From Lachnospiraceae bacterium (lineage in GTDB: Bacteria; Bacillota; Clostridia; Lachnospirales; Lachnospiraceae): a stretch of DNA of 52,610 nucleotides. The position numbers were made by a program, and so were the translations under genes. Below the pieces are notes generated by a model. The model ran no database searches, had not been told where the DNA came from, and saw only the letters and a list, made by a program, of their open reading frames with translations. Each line of letters opens with the position of its first letter. Position 1 is the stretch's first letter. The stretch is taken from NCBI GenBank assembly GCA_017936785.1, contig JAGBEV010000025.1, forward strand, positions 1-52,610. Reading direction: 5' to 3'. Shown here piece after piece: positions 8,090 through 16,788 of this stretch.

Positions 8090-9259
8090 TCAAAGCATAT
8101 CCAGGATCTGCTTTACCCTGCAGTCATAGGTATGTTTTTCCTTAACTTTTTCATACCCGTTTTGGGCAATCTGTTTTCTCTTTTCTTCATGCTCCAGATA
8201 ATATGCTACCTTGGCATACAAATCTTCGGGTGTAGTATAAAACACATAATCCTCATCCGGTACAAACAATTCCCCAAAATCTGACTGAAAATCAGAAACC
8301 AAAAACCCGCCACAGCCCATAATATCAAAGGCACGCAAGGGAATTCCTGAATAAATACTTTTTAAGGAAATATTCAGATTGATCTGGGAATTTTTAAATA
8401 CATAAGGCATTTCATTACAATAATCCACCGGTCCCTTGTTATCCACATTGGAAAACTGCGGAGTAGGCTCCGGAGTATATAATTTTAACTGATGATCATT
8501 TCCGATATGTTCCAGTAACATGGTTCTCTCTCTGGCAGTTACCTGTCTTGCCAAAAAGTAATTGGCATACATCCATGCCTCTGACTGCATTTCATCCTCT
8601 TCTGCTATAAAAGGATATACTCGCTGCATGTCCGCAACAATCTCCGGTCTTAAAAACTTTTCTAATATGGGCATGGCATAAGATTGCAGCTGCATTCCCA
8701 TAAGTGCTTCCAGATACTGCCTGCTCTCCGGTCTGATGCCCTCTAAGTTTTTCATTAAATCCTGCCGTTCCTCCGTATATAAGGAACCTACAAAAGAGAC
8801 CTCCGACTGATATGTTTTACGAATAGCAGAACTGCTGTATAGTGAGTCATAATAATCCGTTGGTGCCGCCATTGGAAGATAATGGATTGTCCTTATCCCT
8901 TTTCCCCGCAGTTCTTCCACTGTTGCCTTATCAAAAACAAAGGCAAGGTTGGTATCAAATGCAATGGTAGTGGAATACAGGAACATGAAAGGGCTGTCAT
9001 AGGTCCAGGAAACATATTTGTCCCCTGTTTTATGACAGGCAAGTGCCACTGCCGGAAAATAATTAAATGAAAACACAAATTCATATTCATTTCCACCTAT
9101 ATGTTTTACAAGCCCGGCTTCAAATTCCTCATCATGCCGCATACTGATCTTTCCATAAGGCAATGGATACATTTCCACATCCATACCAGCCTTTTTCAGG
9201 CTTTCACATATATATTCTTCTCCAAAGCAGTCCCATTGCAAATACAGCACTCTTCTCAT
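8090..9259 (-). CDS. CgeB/DUF3880-type glycosyltransferase
   Basis: A 389-residue GT-B-fold protein. The N-terminal half matches the DUF3880 pattern (FVFSFNYFPAVALAC, then KYVSWTYDSPFMFLYS), and the C-terminal half the Glyco_trans_1_2 pattern (IPLRAFDIMGCGGFLVSDFQ, then LYAKVAYYLEHEEKR and the AQNGYEKVKEKHTYDCRV tail). CgeB-like enzymes are found in spore-coat and flagellin glycosylation loci. The gene starts 70 bases after the flagellin terminator with GAGGGAGC as ribosome site. Its position directly behind flagellin suggests it decorates the filament. The donor sugar is unknown. Confidence 0.85.
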   Translation of the reverse strand: MRRVLYLQWDCFGEEYICESLKKAGMDVEMYPLPYGKISMRHDEEFEAGLVKHIGGNEYEFVFSFNYFPAVALACHKTGDKYVSWTYDSPFMFLYSTTIAFDTNLAFVFDKATVEELRGKGIRTIHYLPMAAPTDYYDSLYSSSAIRKTYQSEVSFVGSLYTEERQDLMKNLEGIRPESRQYLEALMGMQLQSYAMPILEKFLRPEIVADMQRVYPFIAEEDEMQSEAWMYANYFLARQVTARERTMLLEHIGNDHQLKLYTPEPTPQFSNVDNKGPVDYCNEMPYVFKNSQINLNISLKSIYSGIPLRAFDIMGCGGFLVSDFQSDFGELFVPDEDYVFYTTPEDLYAKVAYYLEHEEKRKQIAQNGYEKVKEKHTYDCRVKQILDML

Positions 9260-9328
9260 TTTGCTCCCTCTTTACTCAATTATCAAATAATTTTTCATTC
9301 AAAATAATAATATTATTAGCAGAAAAAA

Positions 9329-9353
9329 GAGGGTTGGAATAATTCCAACCCTC
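9329..9353 (-). terminator. Strong terminator of the flagellin gene
   Basis: An 11-base-pair perfect stem GAGGGTTGGAA / TTCCAACCCTC with a three-base loop, followed on the minus strand by TTTTTTC. It lies 27 bases after the flagellin stop codon and isolates the abundant flagellin message from the downstream glycosyltransferase. Confidence 0.92.
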
Positions 9354-9380
9354 CCGGTAGTTTTGCGATTATGCTCTTTC

Positions 9381-10190
9381 TTACTGAAGTAAGGATAATA
9401 CGCCCTGGTTAGCCTGATTGGACTGAGCAAGCATTGCCTGACCTGCCTGAGCAAGGATGTTAGCATTGCTGTACTTAACCATCTCTGTAGCCATATCTGT
9501 GTCACGTACACGAGATTCAGCTGCTGTAGTATTCTCTACTAAGTTATCCAGGTTGTTGATTGTGTGCTCTAAACGGTTCTGTTTAGCACCAAGCTCGGAT
9601 CTCCAAGAAGAAATCTTCTCAAGACCTGCTCTAACCGATTTAAGTGCTGCTTTTGCTGCAGAGTTTGTAGAAATAGAAATTTTAGATCCACATACACCCG
9701 ATGCTGTTAAGCTGTGAGCTGTAATCTCAATATCTTCACTTGACTCAGTTTCACCAACAAAGATTTTTCTTGCTGTACTGTTAAAGATCTTCTGACCATT
9801 GAAGTTAGAATCTTTACCGATACGATCAATTTCAGTATTCAGGTTATCAATCTCATCATTGATGTAACCGATCTGAGTTGTGCTGTTTGTTCCGTTTGCA
9901 GCCTGTACTAACAGTTCGTTCATTCTCTGTAACATATCCTGAACTTCTGTTAAAGCACCTTCAGCAGACTGTGCAAAAGAAATACCATCCTGAGCATTTC
10001 TGGAAGCCTGTGTAAGACCTCTGATCTGACGTCTCATGGATTCGGAAATAGATAAACCAGCTGCATCATCTGCTGCACGGTTAATTCTGTAACCGGAAGA
10101 TAATTTCTCTGTTGACTTTGTCTGTGCGGTTGCTGTTAATCCCAGCATTCTGTTAGAGTTCATCGCTCTCATATTGTGTTGTACTACCAT
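9381..10190 (-). CDS. fliC: Flagellin
   Basis: Short flagellin of 269 residues consisting almost only of the conserved D0/D1 domains. The N terminus has VVQHNMRAMNSNRMLG, KLSSGYRINRAADDAAGLSI and the D1 segment LQRMNELLVQAANGTNS (87-103), which overlaps the region recognised by TLR5 in other flagellins. The C terminus is ILAQAGQAMLAQSNQANQGV-LSLLQ. The variable centre is only about 50 residues (roughly 135-185), rich in Ser/Thr, and includes a cysteine (Cys167), which is unusual in flagellins. These Ser/Thr residues are the likely O-glycan sites. A SigD-like promoter, a long leader with CsrA-type sites and a strong terminator surround it. It is secreted by the flagellar type III system after FliS binding. 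Confidence 0.97.
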   Translation of the reverse strand: MVVQHNMRAMNSNRMLGLTATAQTKSTEKLSSGYRINRAADDAAGLSISESMRRQIRGLTQASRNAQDGISFAQSAEGALTEVQDMLQRMNELLVQAANGTNSTTQIGYINDEIDNLNTEIDRIGKDSNFNGQKIFNSTARKIFVGETESSEDIEITAHSLTASGVCGSKISISTNSAAKAALKSVRAGLEKISSWRSELGAKQNRLEHTINNLDNLVENTTAAESRVRDTDMATEMVKYSNANILAQAGQAMLAQSNQANQGVLSLLQ

Positions 10191-10320
10191 AATTTATTCC
10201 TCCTTGAATTTAATGTCGCTTCCATGCGACTATTTTGGGTGTAACCGCATCCCTTCAAAGACCGTACGCTTCTTCTCCACTTTGCGATTACGAAGTTTTG
10301 AAGTAATTTGTTTTACTTGT
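10191..10320 (-). promoter_or_regulatory. Flagellin mRNA leader with candidate CsrA binding sites
   Basis: The leader of about 130 bases contains the hairpin GTCGC-ATGGAA-GCGAC (10215-10230) with GGA in its loop. The AAGGAGGAA ribosome site follows with another GGA about 20 bases later. This is the two-site arrangement known for CsrA repression of hag in Bacillus subtilis. Further GGA triplets occur upstream (GTGGAG, AGGGATG), and a second weak hairpin GGGATG-CGGTTA-CACCC sits near 10237-10253. csrA and fliW are in the same window, supporting the reading. Confidence 0.6.
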
Positions 10321-10325
10321 ATTAT

Positions 10326-10351
10326 ATATCGGTGGCTTTTGAAAATACTTA
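10326..10351 (-). promoter_or_regulatory. SigD (sigma-28)-type promoter of flagellin
   Basis: TAAG (10348-10351), 14-base spacer, ACCGATAT (10326-10333) on the minus strand. It is a close variant of the sigma-28 consensus TAAA-N15-GCCGATAA that occurs exactly at two other places in this window. No strong terminator is seen between the upstream LicD fusion gene and this promoter, so some read-through into flagellin is possible. Confidence 0.7.
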
Positions 10352-10430
10352 ACCCCTATTTATAAAATTTTTTAATTTTTTTAAAATAATTTTCCATCAT
10401 ATAACAGCCATAAACTCGCCTTTTTGATGA

Positions 10431-12959
10431 TTAAGCATTTCTCAAAATGTCATATATTATAGTTCCGGTCATCTTTTCCGGGGGCTTTTGCACAGACATT
10501 TTAACAGCCCGTATATGTTTCTCTAACTGCTCTATTGACTTTTCCGAAGTCTCATAAACTGTTTTTTCCTCCAATTCCTGATCAGGGACAACTGCCCCAA
10601 AGACCTCCTCTGATCCAGATGATACGGATTTTGTGGCTTTTCTATTCAACACTTCTACATTCTGGATCATAGACGGCATACCAGACTGCTTACAGATCCT
10701 GACAATGCTGGAAGGGTCTCCATAATAGCCGTCACTGATGCGGATTGCCTGATTCGACTCCGGTGCATCATCACAAATTCCCCAGCCTTCAGAACAATAT
10801 TCTTCCACCAGCCTATGATACCTCTTCCACAACTTCGGTCTTATGGTCTTTATTATTGTTTCCCTCTGTAAAACCGGCTGCCAAATCAGGGCAATATCTT
10901 CCCTTCTTTCCTTAAAGACCTCCAGAACATTTTTTATTTTAAAAAGCAGCTTCTCATCATGTTCCAGCAAAGCATCCGGATTAGTATGATATAAGATGAC
11001 TATCTTTTTTGTACCATCCGGCTTAAGCAAAATGTTTTCCCATTTGGCAGGAAACTTAATATCAGCTTTCTCCTCCAGTTCCTTGTCAAGCTTGGGAGAT
11101 CCCAGTCCTAAAATCTTCTTTTCCCATATGGGTCTGGTGTTATCACCGGCAAAATCTGTCAGAGCTTTTATATAACAACGTCGCATCTGCTCTGATTGTA
11201 AAATAACTTTATCCGCATGGATTACTCCCGGAACTGTACATATATGTTCCATGGTCGCAGCCGCATATTCATCCCAGTCCTTAAATTCGTCCAGAACAAA
11301 ATAAGGAATGTATATCAGATTTTCTGTAAATTTCTGCAATTCCCTGGAATAAAAAAACGGATGAACGCTGGCAGAAAAATTATATTCATCAAAGGGATTA
11401 TGTATAAATATCATATCCGGCTGATGTAAGCCAAAGTCAAAGGTCTTATAATCGGTTATGGATACATAATCCGGGTATTGATCTCCATCGTAATGCATTT
11501 TTCCCAAGCTGCCATCGATTGCCTTATCATAATACGGAATGGGAACCACATACACATCACAAGCCGTATCCGCACAGGCTGCTTTCCAAACACTTTCAAA
11601 AGAATCCCATGCTGAGGCTTTAAAAGGTAAAAACACTGCGGATCTGCGTAGTAAAACATCTTCCTGCGCCTTTTTTTCCAGCTTGGAAAGAATTTCTTCA
11701 AGCATCTCATTTAACGCATCTGCATCCACATTATCATTGACCAGAATCATCTCGTGAATATTATATAGGATTTCACAGTATTGCTCCAAAATACCGATGA
11801 CAGCCAATCCTTCTCCCTTGATCTCTTCTATTTTGGTCCCCAGGGCAATTGCTCCTTCCTGACAGCTTTCCAGAAGTTCTGCTGCTAAAGAGAAGTTCCC
11901 CTGTCCAATGGTATCCATAACACTTTTCTGGATGACTCTGAACAGCCGGAGCATTCCCTGAGTATATGTTTTTAAACTCCCCTTGTCTGCTGCCTCTGCT
12001 CTTTCCAGCTCTTTCTCTGAAAATGCATATTTCCCCAGTATTTGTCTGCCCTTTGTATCCAGTTCCCTCTCCTGCCGCTTGTAAAAAGGGTACTCATGAC
12101 CGCCACCACCCCGTAACAATTCCATATAGCATTTGTATTTGCATCTTAACGCAGCATCATATGAAGCCGGAACCGCTATCTGACCGGTCTCAAAGGGCAC
12201 CATAAGTGTTTCTTCATAATACTTGCGTGGAATTTTATAATCCCAGCGGGTACGTGATGCAATATTGGTAATATATTCTGAGCCTTCTCCTGTATATGTT
12301 CTTAATATCTGCTCTGAAAGCATGTAAACCTGCCGTTTTAATGGTTTTGTTCTATCAAATTTTACATCATAGGTTTTTTCTATCTGCTGCAAATATTCTT
12401 CCTGTTCCTCAGGCTTCATAATTCCGATCCCCAGACCCACAGTAGACAAAACCGAGATCTGTTCACACAGCATTTTGTCCTCTTCTTCATCAGGGGGAAT
12501 AAAATCCATGGGAAAAATATCCATTCCTGCCACATAAGGAAATCCATGAAATTTGTCCAGAAAAGGTTTATCCAACCGTATTCTGTTGCTGTTGTAAACA
12601 CGGATCAGATAATCATCACATTTAAAATCACCATCATCTGAGTGCTCAAAATTCAGAATTCCATATCCTTCAGGAAGTTCATCCAGTGCAACCTTCACGA
12701 ACATATCATAATCTTTTCTGGGCATACTGATATCCATATCATCATCCCATGGTATAAATCCCCCATGCCGAATGGCACCGATCAGAGTCCCCCAGTCGGC
12801 ATGATAATGAAGATCGTATTTCTCACATACTTTGGCAATATCCTCCAACACTTCCAGTTGTGCTGCCCATGCCCTTTTCATCAATCCCGGCACATAGAAT
12901 CCGTCTCTTACCTCATCTTCAAAAAAACTATTCGGAAACTGCATCTTATATTTCTCCAA
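10431..12959 (-). CDS. LicD phosphotransferase fused to a CDP-glycerol-transferase-like domain
   Basis: An 842-residue protein. The N-terminal domain (about 20-300) is LicD-like, with GTLIGAIRHGGFIPWDDDMD at 57-76. LicD enzymes transfer phosphocholine or similar phospho-groups from a CDP carrier to sugars. Residues about 320-440 are helical, and 440-800 resemble GT-B CDP-glycerol glycerophosphotransferases. This second half is clearly paralogous to the whole protein at 15287-16780: shared FLPFK, PYYDxxxDGSLGK, IHNPxDEYN, ILQSE and GSPKxDK. It has WQPVL at 694-698 where the paralogue has WRPHP, and GDPSS where the paralogue has SDYSS. The likely catalytic His is therefore absent and the domain may be structural or altered in specificity. 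It is the last gene of the phosphonate run and directly upstream of flagellin, so it is a candidate for adding a CMP-activated phosphonate to a glycan (inference). Confidence 0.85.
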   Translation of the reverse strand: MEKYKMQFPNSFFEDEVRDGFYVPGLMKRAWAAQLEVLEDIAKVCEKYDLHYHADWGTLIGAIRHGGFIPWDDDMDISMPRKDYDMFVKVALDELPEGYGILNFEHSDDGDFKCDDYLIRVYNSNRIRLDKPFLDKFHGFPYVAGMDIFPMDFIPPDEEEDKMLCEQISVLSTVGLGIGIMKPEEQEEYLQQIEKTYDVKFDRTKPLKRQVYMLSEQILRTYTGEGSEYITNIASRTRWDYKIPRKYYEETLMVPFETGQIAVPASYDAALRCKYKCYMELLRGGGGHEYPFYKRQERELDTKGRQILGKYAFSEKELERAEAADKGSLKTYTQGMLRLFRVIQKSVMDTIGQGNFSLAAELLESCQEGAIALGTKIEEIKGEGLAVIGILEQYCEILYNIHEMILVNDNVDADALNEMLEEILSKLEKKAQEDVLLRRSAVFLPFKASAWDSFESVWKAACADTACDVYVVPIPYYDKAIDGSLGKMHYDGDQYPDYVSITDYKTFDFGLHQPDMIFIHNPFDEYNFSASVHPFFYSRELQKFTENLIYIPYFVLDEFKDWDEYAAATMEHICTVPGVIHADKVILQSEQMRRCYIKALTDFAGDNTRPIWEKKILGLGSPKLDKELEEKADIKFPAKWENILLKPDGTKKIVILYHTNPDALLEHDEKLLFKIKNVLEVFKERREDIALIWQPVLQRETIIKTIRPKLWKRYHRLVEEYCSEGWGICDDAPESNQAIRISDGYYGDPSSIVRICKQSGMPSMIQNVEVLNRKATKSVSSGSEEVFGAVVPDQELEEKTVYETSEKSIEQLEKHIRAVKMSVQKPPEKMTGTIIYDILRNA

Positions 12960-12973
12960 TTCTTAAGCATGAC

Positions 12974-14095
12974 TTAGTTAATATGTTTCATAAACTCTGC
13001 TTTATTTTCTACCGCACTTTCAACAGGTCTTCCAAGATCCTTTCTGGAATCCATTGCCACCTTGATTTCCACAAAAGACAATCCCGCCCTGTTTAAAATT
13101 TGTGGGAATGCCTTGTCCAGTTCATGATAACTTTCGATCACTTCAGAATGCTCATATCCCAGATCTTTGGCATTTTTCCAATAATCCGGTGCCGCCCCTG
13201 TGGGCATCCCGCCTACAGATTCATGAGCTTCGTTATTCAAACATATATGTACCATATTTTTAGGTTTTTGTTTGCCAAGAAACGCCATGGAGCCCATGTG
13301 CATCAGCACAGCACCATCCCCCTCAATACAAATCACCCTTTTATGAGGATTTTCCACGGCAATTCCAAAGGCGATCATGGAAGCATGTCCCATTCCTCCC
13401 ACAGTCAAAAAGCATTCTGAATGTCCGCCAAATATCCGGTTGCTCTGTTCATACACTTCCCTGGAAATTTTTCCCGTAGTGGATACCACAATATCTTTTT
13501 CACCCAGACTGCCCAGAATCTTCCTGATGGCATCTTCCCGGATGATAGAATATGTATTTTCATAGCTTCCTGCTTCTTCTTCCTCAAAAGCTCCCGGCGC
13601 CGCAACAATGGCATATTGCTTATTGCCATCCAGACATTTCCTTGCCTGCCGGAAAACAATTTCCAGTTCTTCTTTCGTCGTTTCCGAAGAAATCACAGCA
13701 TAAGGTATGGATAAGACGTCCAGCATGGGAAGCGTAATCTCTCCCATAAATTTGTGCTGGGGTTCATCTTTTCTTCCGGGCTGCCCCCTCCAACCGATCA
13801 GAAGCAGCATGGGAATATCATATACCTTTTCATTGGCAAGGGATGTAATGGGATTTACCGTATTTCCCAATCCGCTGTTCTGCATATAAATACACGCAGG
13901 ATTGCCGGAAGCCAAATAGCTCCCAATGGCAATTCCAACTGCCGCCCCTTCATTTGCCGGAACAAAATGACAAAAAGAAGGGTCCAGATGGGTATTAACA
14001 TAATTACAAAAGGGCTTTAATGCCGAATCGGGCACTCCTGCTATTGTATGGATATGTAATTCTTTTAATTTTTCAATCAAAAAACCTACTTGCAT
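12974..14095 (-). CDS. aepY: Phosphonopyruvate decarboxylase
   Basis: Thiamine-diphosphate enzyme that decarboxylates phosphonopyruvate to phosphonoacetaldehyde, the irreversible step that pulls the PEP mutase equilibrium toward C-P bond formation. The 373-residue length fits Ppd. Visible motifs are GVPDSALKPF and VPANEGAAVGIAIG near the N terminus (the Glu that activates TPP), NSGLGNTVNPITSL, and the C-terminal TPP/Mg site EGDGAVLMHMGSMA-x-LNNEAHESVGGMP. The ATG at 14095 is chosen because CAGGAG lies ten bases upstream, leaving a 13-base gap after the preceding dehydrogenase gene. A PEP mutase gene four genes upstream in the same run supports the assignment over other TPP enzymes such as sulfopyruvate decarboxylase. 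Confidence 0.93.
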   Translation of the reverse strand: MQVGFLIEKLKELHIHTIAGVPDSALKPFCNYVNTHLDPSFCHFVPANEGAAVGIAIGSYLASGNPACIYMQNSGLGNTVNPITSLANEKVYDIPMLLLIGWRGQPGRKDEPQHKFMGEITLPMLDVLSIPYAVISSETTKEELEIVFRQARKCLDGNKQYAIVAAPGAFEEEEAGSYENTYSIIREDAIRKILGSLGEKDIVVSTTGKISREVYEQSNRIFGGHSECFLTVGGMGHASMIAFGIAVENPHKRVICIEGDGAVLMHMGSMAFLGKQKPKNMVHICLNNEAHESVGGMPTGAAPDYWKNAKDLGYEHSEVIESYHELDKAFPQILNRAGLSFVEIKVAMDSRKDLGRPVESAVENKAEFMKHIN

Positions 14096-14108
14096 TTTTA
14101 CGCTCCTG

Positions 14109-15290
14109 TTATTGTTGAATCGTTGGCTTAATAATTTCATTGATCAATATCTCAGCAACAGAATCAATCTGCCCGAAAGGCACTTCCTTGGGAAGGCAGA
14201 CTCCAAATCTGTCTTTTACCTTGTTTAGCAGACTGTCCGTATAGATGAGTCTGCCGCCTTCTACATTTTCTATTCCATCAAAGGCGATAGATTTTCTATT
14301 TGCTTTTCTCATATCTTCCATGGAAAATACAGATGTATCTATTCCCATCTCCACATTGTTTCCGGATGCATCTATGATGACCGGATAACCTCCGATCTCT
14401 CCAAATGCCCCAGGAGAGAAAAACCGCTTAACGCTTTTTCCTCTTATTGCATCTATGATCTTGCATATGATGTCATAATTGCTGGAAGCATTCATGATAT
14501 TCCTTTTTCCATCTACAGGCATGGCTATTTTGCATCTTTCAAAAACTGCCTTCTGGTCCAGCTGCACTTCCTTTCCCTCATAGAAAATTTTCAGAAGCTG
14601 TTCCATTCCTTCCGTATGCCCTTCTTTACTGATGACCACATCATGAAAATGAGCTGTAGCCAGCATAACATCCACATTCCAGAAATCTTCTATTCCCATC
14701 ATTGTGGCTGCCGCATATTTGATACGGGGAACCAGATGATTCAGGTTGCCGCTTCCAAAGTCAGGATAATTCTTTCCCGCAGTCTTTAGCCAGGGAATTA
14801 CCGCATCAGAATAAGAGGTATTTATGATAATGGCTTTGGAATCCACCATGGAAATGGCTTCCATCAAATTTTTAATATACTTAATGGATAAGGGACTCCA
14901 TATACCATATGCTCTTAAATTGGTCCAGGAAATGCTTCCGTATTTTAATCCGGAGTAGACACGGCTGGAATTAACGATAAAATCCGGCTCATGCTTTTTG
15001 ATAACCTCTGCCATTTGGGCTGCATTGTTAAAATCCACATTGGATTCCATGGTAACATGAGATTTATTTAATCCCCTGATCAATGCGCCGATCCGGACAA
15101 TATTTACATTGCTTTCCATCTTTTCTGCGCTGCGTCCCACAACTACTATTTTGAGCGCTTCATCATTCCTGCTTAAAAGATAATCCAGTAAATAGGTCCC
15201 TACACTGCCAAGTCCCATGATCATAACCGTAATACTGTTTTCCGTTATATGTTCTTCTAAAGCACTCAATTTTTCTTTCAAATCTTTCAT
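14109..15290 (-). CDS. NAD(P)-binding Rossmann oxidoreductase of the phosphonate cluster
   Basis: A 393-residue protein with an N-terminal dinucleotide fold (TVMIMGLGSVGTYLLDYLLS, 22-41, then VVVGRS) and a large second domain that I cannot place in a named family. Other visible stretches are VNSSRVYSG, IIINTSYSDAVIPWL and FFSPGAFGEIGGYPVII. It has no YxxxK short-chain dehydrogenase signature and no iron-alcohol-dehydrogenase motifs. It lies between the CDP-glycerol-type transferase (overlapping it by four bases, ATGA) and phosphonopyruvate decarboxylase. A role on phosphonoacetaldehyde or a later intermediate is therefore plausible, for example reduction to 2-hydroxyethylphosphonate. That role is inference; no aminotransferase for aminoethylphosphonate is present in the window. 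Confidence 0.6.
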   Translation of the reverse strand: MKDLKEKLSALEEHITENSITVMIMGLGSVGTYLLDYLLSRNDEALKIVVVGRSAEKMESNVNIVRIGALIRGLNKSHVTMESNVDFNNAAQMAEVIKKHEPDFIVNSSRVYSGLKYGSISWTNLRAYGIWSPLSIKYIKNLMEAISMVDSKAIIINTSYSDAVIPWLKTAGKNYPDFGSGNLNHLVPRIKYAAATMMGIEDFWNVDVMLATAHFHDVVISKEGHTEGMEQLLKIFYEGKEVQLDQKAVFERCKIAMPVDGKRNIMNASSNYDIICKIIDAIRGKSVKRFFSPGAFGEIGGYPVIIDASGNNVEMGIDTSVFSMEDMRKANRKSIAFDGIENVEGGRLIYTDSLLNKVKDRFGVCLPKEVPFGQIDSVAEILINEIIKPTIQQ

Positions 15291-16780
15291 TCCTGATTCT
15301 CCCTGTTTTCTATTATTTTCATGATTGCTTTATGTGTTTTCAGTCCACAGGTTCCATCCCCGTTTGCTACGGATTTTTCTGCAAACATTATTCTCTCTTC
15401 CTGATTATCATCGGCTTCATTTTTTATCATTTTAATAAAATCGATTACTTCCACACCGTCAGAAACAAAATAATTGGAAAAATAATCACAAAACACTTCA
15501 TTTTCCCGGTACTTTCTGCATCCTTCTAAAAGTAATACAGGCTTTCCTGAAAAAGTGTACTGTAATACCAGCGAACTATAATCACTGATCATACCATCAG
15601 AAGCAGCTACAGCATCCATATAATCCTCACTCAGATCCAAAATCCCGTTTTCTGCTGTTTCCACTTTTTGACAGATCTTCTCATATTCTTCCAGATATTC
15701 CGCTTTCAAAGACCGTATGGTCTGAGCTAATAAAGGATGAGGTCTCCAGATCAATACCATATCCTCATCTGACAACACCTGTTCCACAATACCATCCACA
15801 TGCCCCAGCCAGTCTTCCTGATTCAAAAAGGTACTCAGACCGGAATTCAACAGCAGGACTTTCTTCCCGTCTGTCATCTGCCGCCATTCATCTTTTTCCT
15901 TTCTGCCCTTTTCCCGCAATTCACACATCTTATCTATTTTAGGACTTCCTGTTACGATCAGCTTTTCACCTGTTATTCCGCAATGCTCATAAGCTGCTTT
16001 CAATTTTTCTGATTGCAGGATGATATAATCACTGCAAAAGGCTCCTTTTGTCCTGCAGGAAGAAGCCATATTATCAAATTTCAGACAATAACCTGATAGA
16101 TAATAAGGAACATATACTAAAACAGCGCCGCATTTCTTGATTTTTTCCATAAAAAATGCCGGAGCAATACAGGTCACTTTATTGTATTCATCATAGGGAT
16201 TATGAATATATACTATATCCGGCTGCTCCGCCTCCAGATCATAACTTTGATAATCCATAATTCCTGTTTCCTCAGGGAAAAAATCCCCTTCATAGCGAAA
16301 TTTTCCCAGGCTTCCGTCCTGTTCTCTATCATAATACGGAACGGGAATTACCTGACAATCACAATTTTTATCCTCACATGCCGCCTTCCATATGCTTTCC
16401 ATACAGTCCCACATGGAATATTTGTATGGAAGAAACGCAACCTTTATCTTTACATCCAACTGCTCTGCATATTGCCATATCTCAAGCAGTTTCTTATTGC
16501 AGTTATTCCACAATCCGGCAGCATCATTTCTATTTATAACAGCTTCCCCAAGCCGGTAAACAATCTCACAATATTTCTCCAGCCCGCTTATTAAGGACAC
16601 ATGAGGTTCATCCTGTTCCTCCACCGTTTGACCGATTTCCATTGCCGCTTCCTGCAGTTGTGCAAACCACTCAAATAAAACACTTTTTTCCTCTATCTGC
16701 CATCGTTCTTCAATAACCTTCTGCATATCCTTCATGAGGTTTAAAGTTTTCATGATCTCCCGTTTTAACAGCAATCTCAT
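15287..16780 (-). CDS. CDP-glycerol glycerophosphotransferase-like enzyme
   Basis: A 497-residue protein with a helical N-terminal region (1-110) followed by a GT-B fold of the TagB/TagF type. GSPKIDK (278-284), WRPHP (345-349, the probable catalytic His) and SDGMISDYSSLVLQYTFSGK (394-413) match the nucleotide-binding part of that family. Such enzymes move a phospho-alcohol from a CDP carrier. In this setting the donor could be a CMP-activated phosphonate rather than CDP-glycerol, since no glycerol-phosphate cytidylyltransferase stands alone here (inference). Start choice is uncertain: the first ATG has no clear ribosome site, and ATGs at codons 10 and 16 are alternatives. It is paralogous to the C-terminal half of the LicD fusion downstream. 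Confidence 0.8.
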   Translation of the reverse strand: MRLLLKREIMKTLNLMKDMQKVIEERWQIEEKSVLFEWFAQLQEAAMEIGQTVEEQDEPHVSLISGLEKYCEIVYRLGEAVINRNDAAGLWNNCNKKLLEIWQYAEQLDVKIKVAFLPYKYSMWDCMESIWKAACEDKNCDCQVIPVPYYDREQDGSLGKFRYEGDFFPEETGIMDYQSYDLEAEQPDIVYIHNPYDEYNKVTCIAPAFFMEKIKKCGAVLVYVPYYLSGYCLKFDNMASSCRTKGAFCSDYIILQSEKLKAAYEHCGITGEKLIVTGSPKIDKMCELREKGRKEKDEWRQMTDGKKVLLLNSGLSTFLNQEDWLGHVDGIVEQVLSDEDMVLIWRPHPLLAQTIRSLKAEYLEEYEKICQKVETAENGILDLSEDYMDAVAASDGMISDYSSLVLQYTFSGKPVLLLEGCRKYRENEVFCDYFSNYFVSDGVEVIDFIKMIKNEADDNQEERIMFAEKSVANGDGTCGLKTHKAIMKIIENRENQE

Positions 16781-16788
16781 CCCGATAC

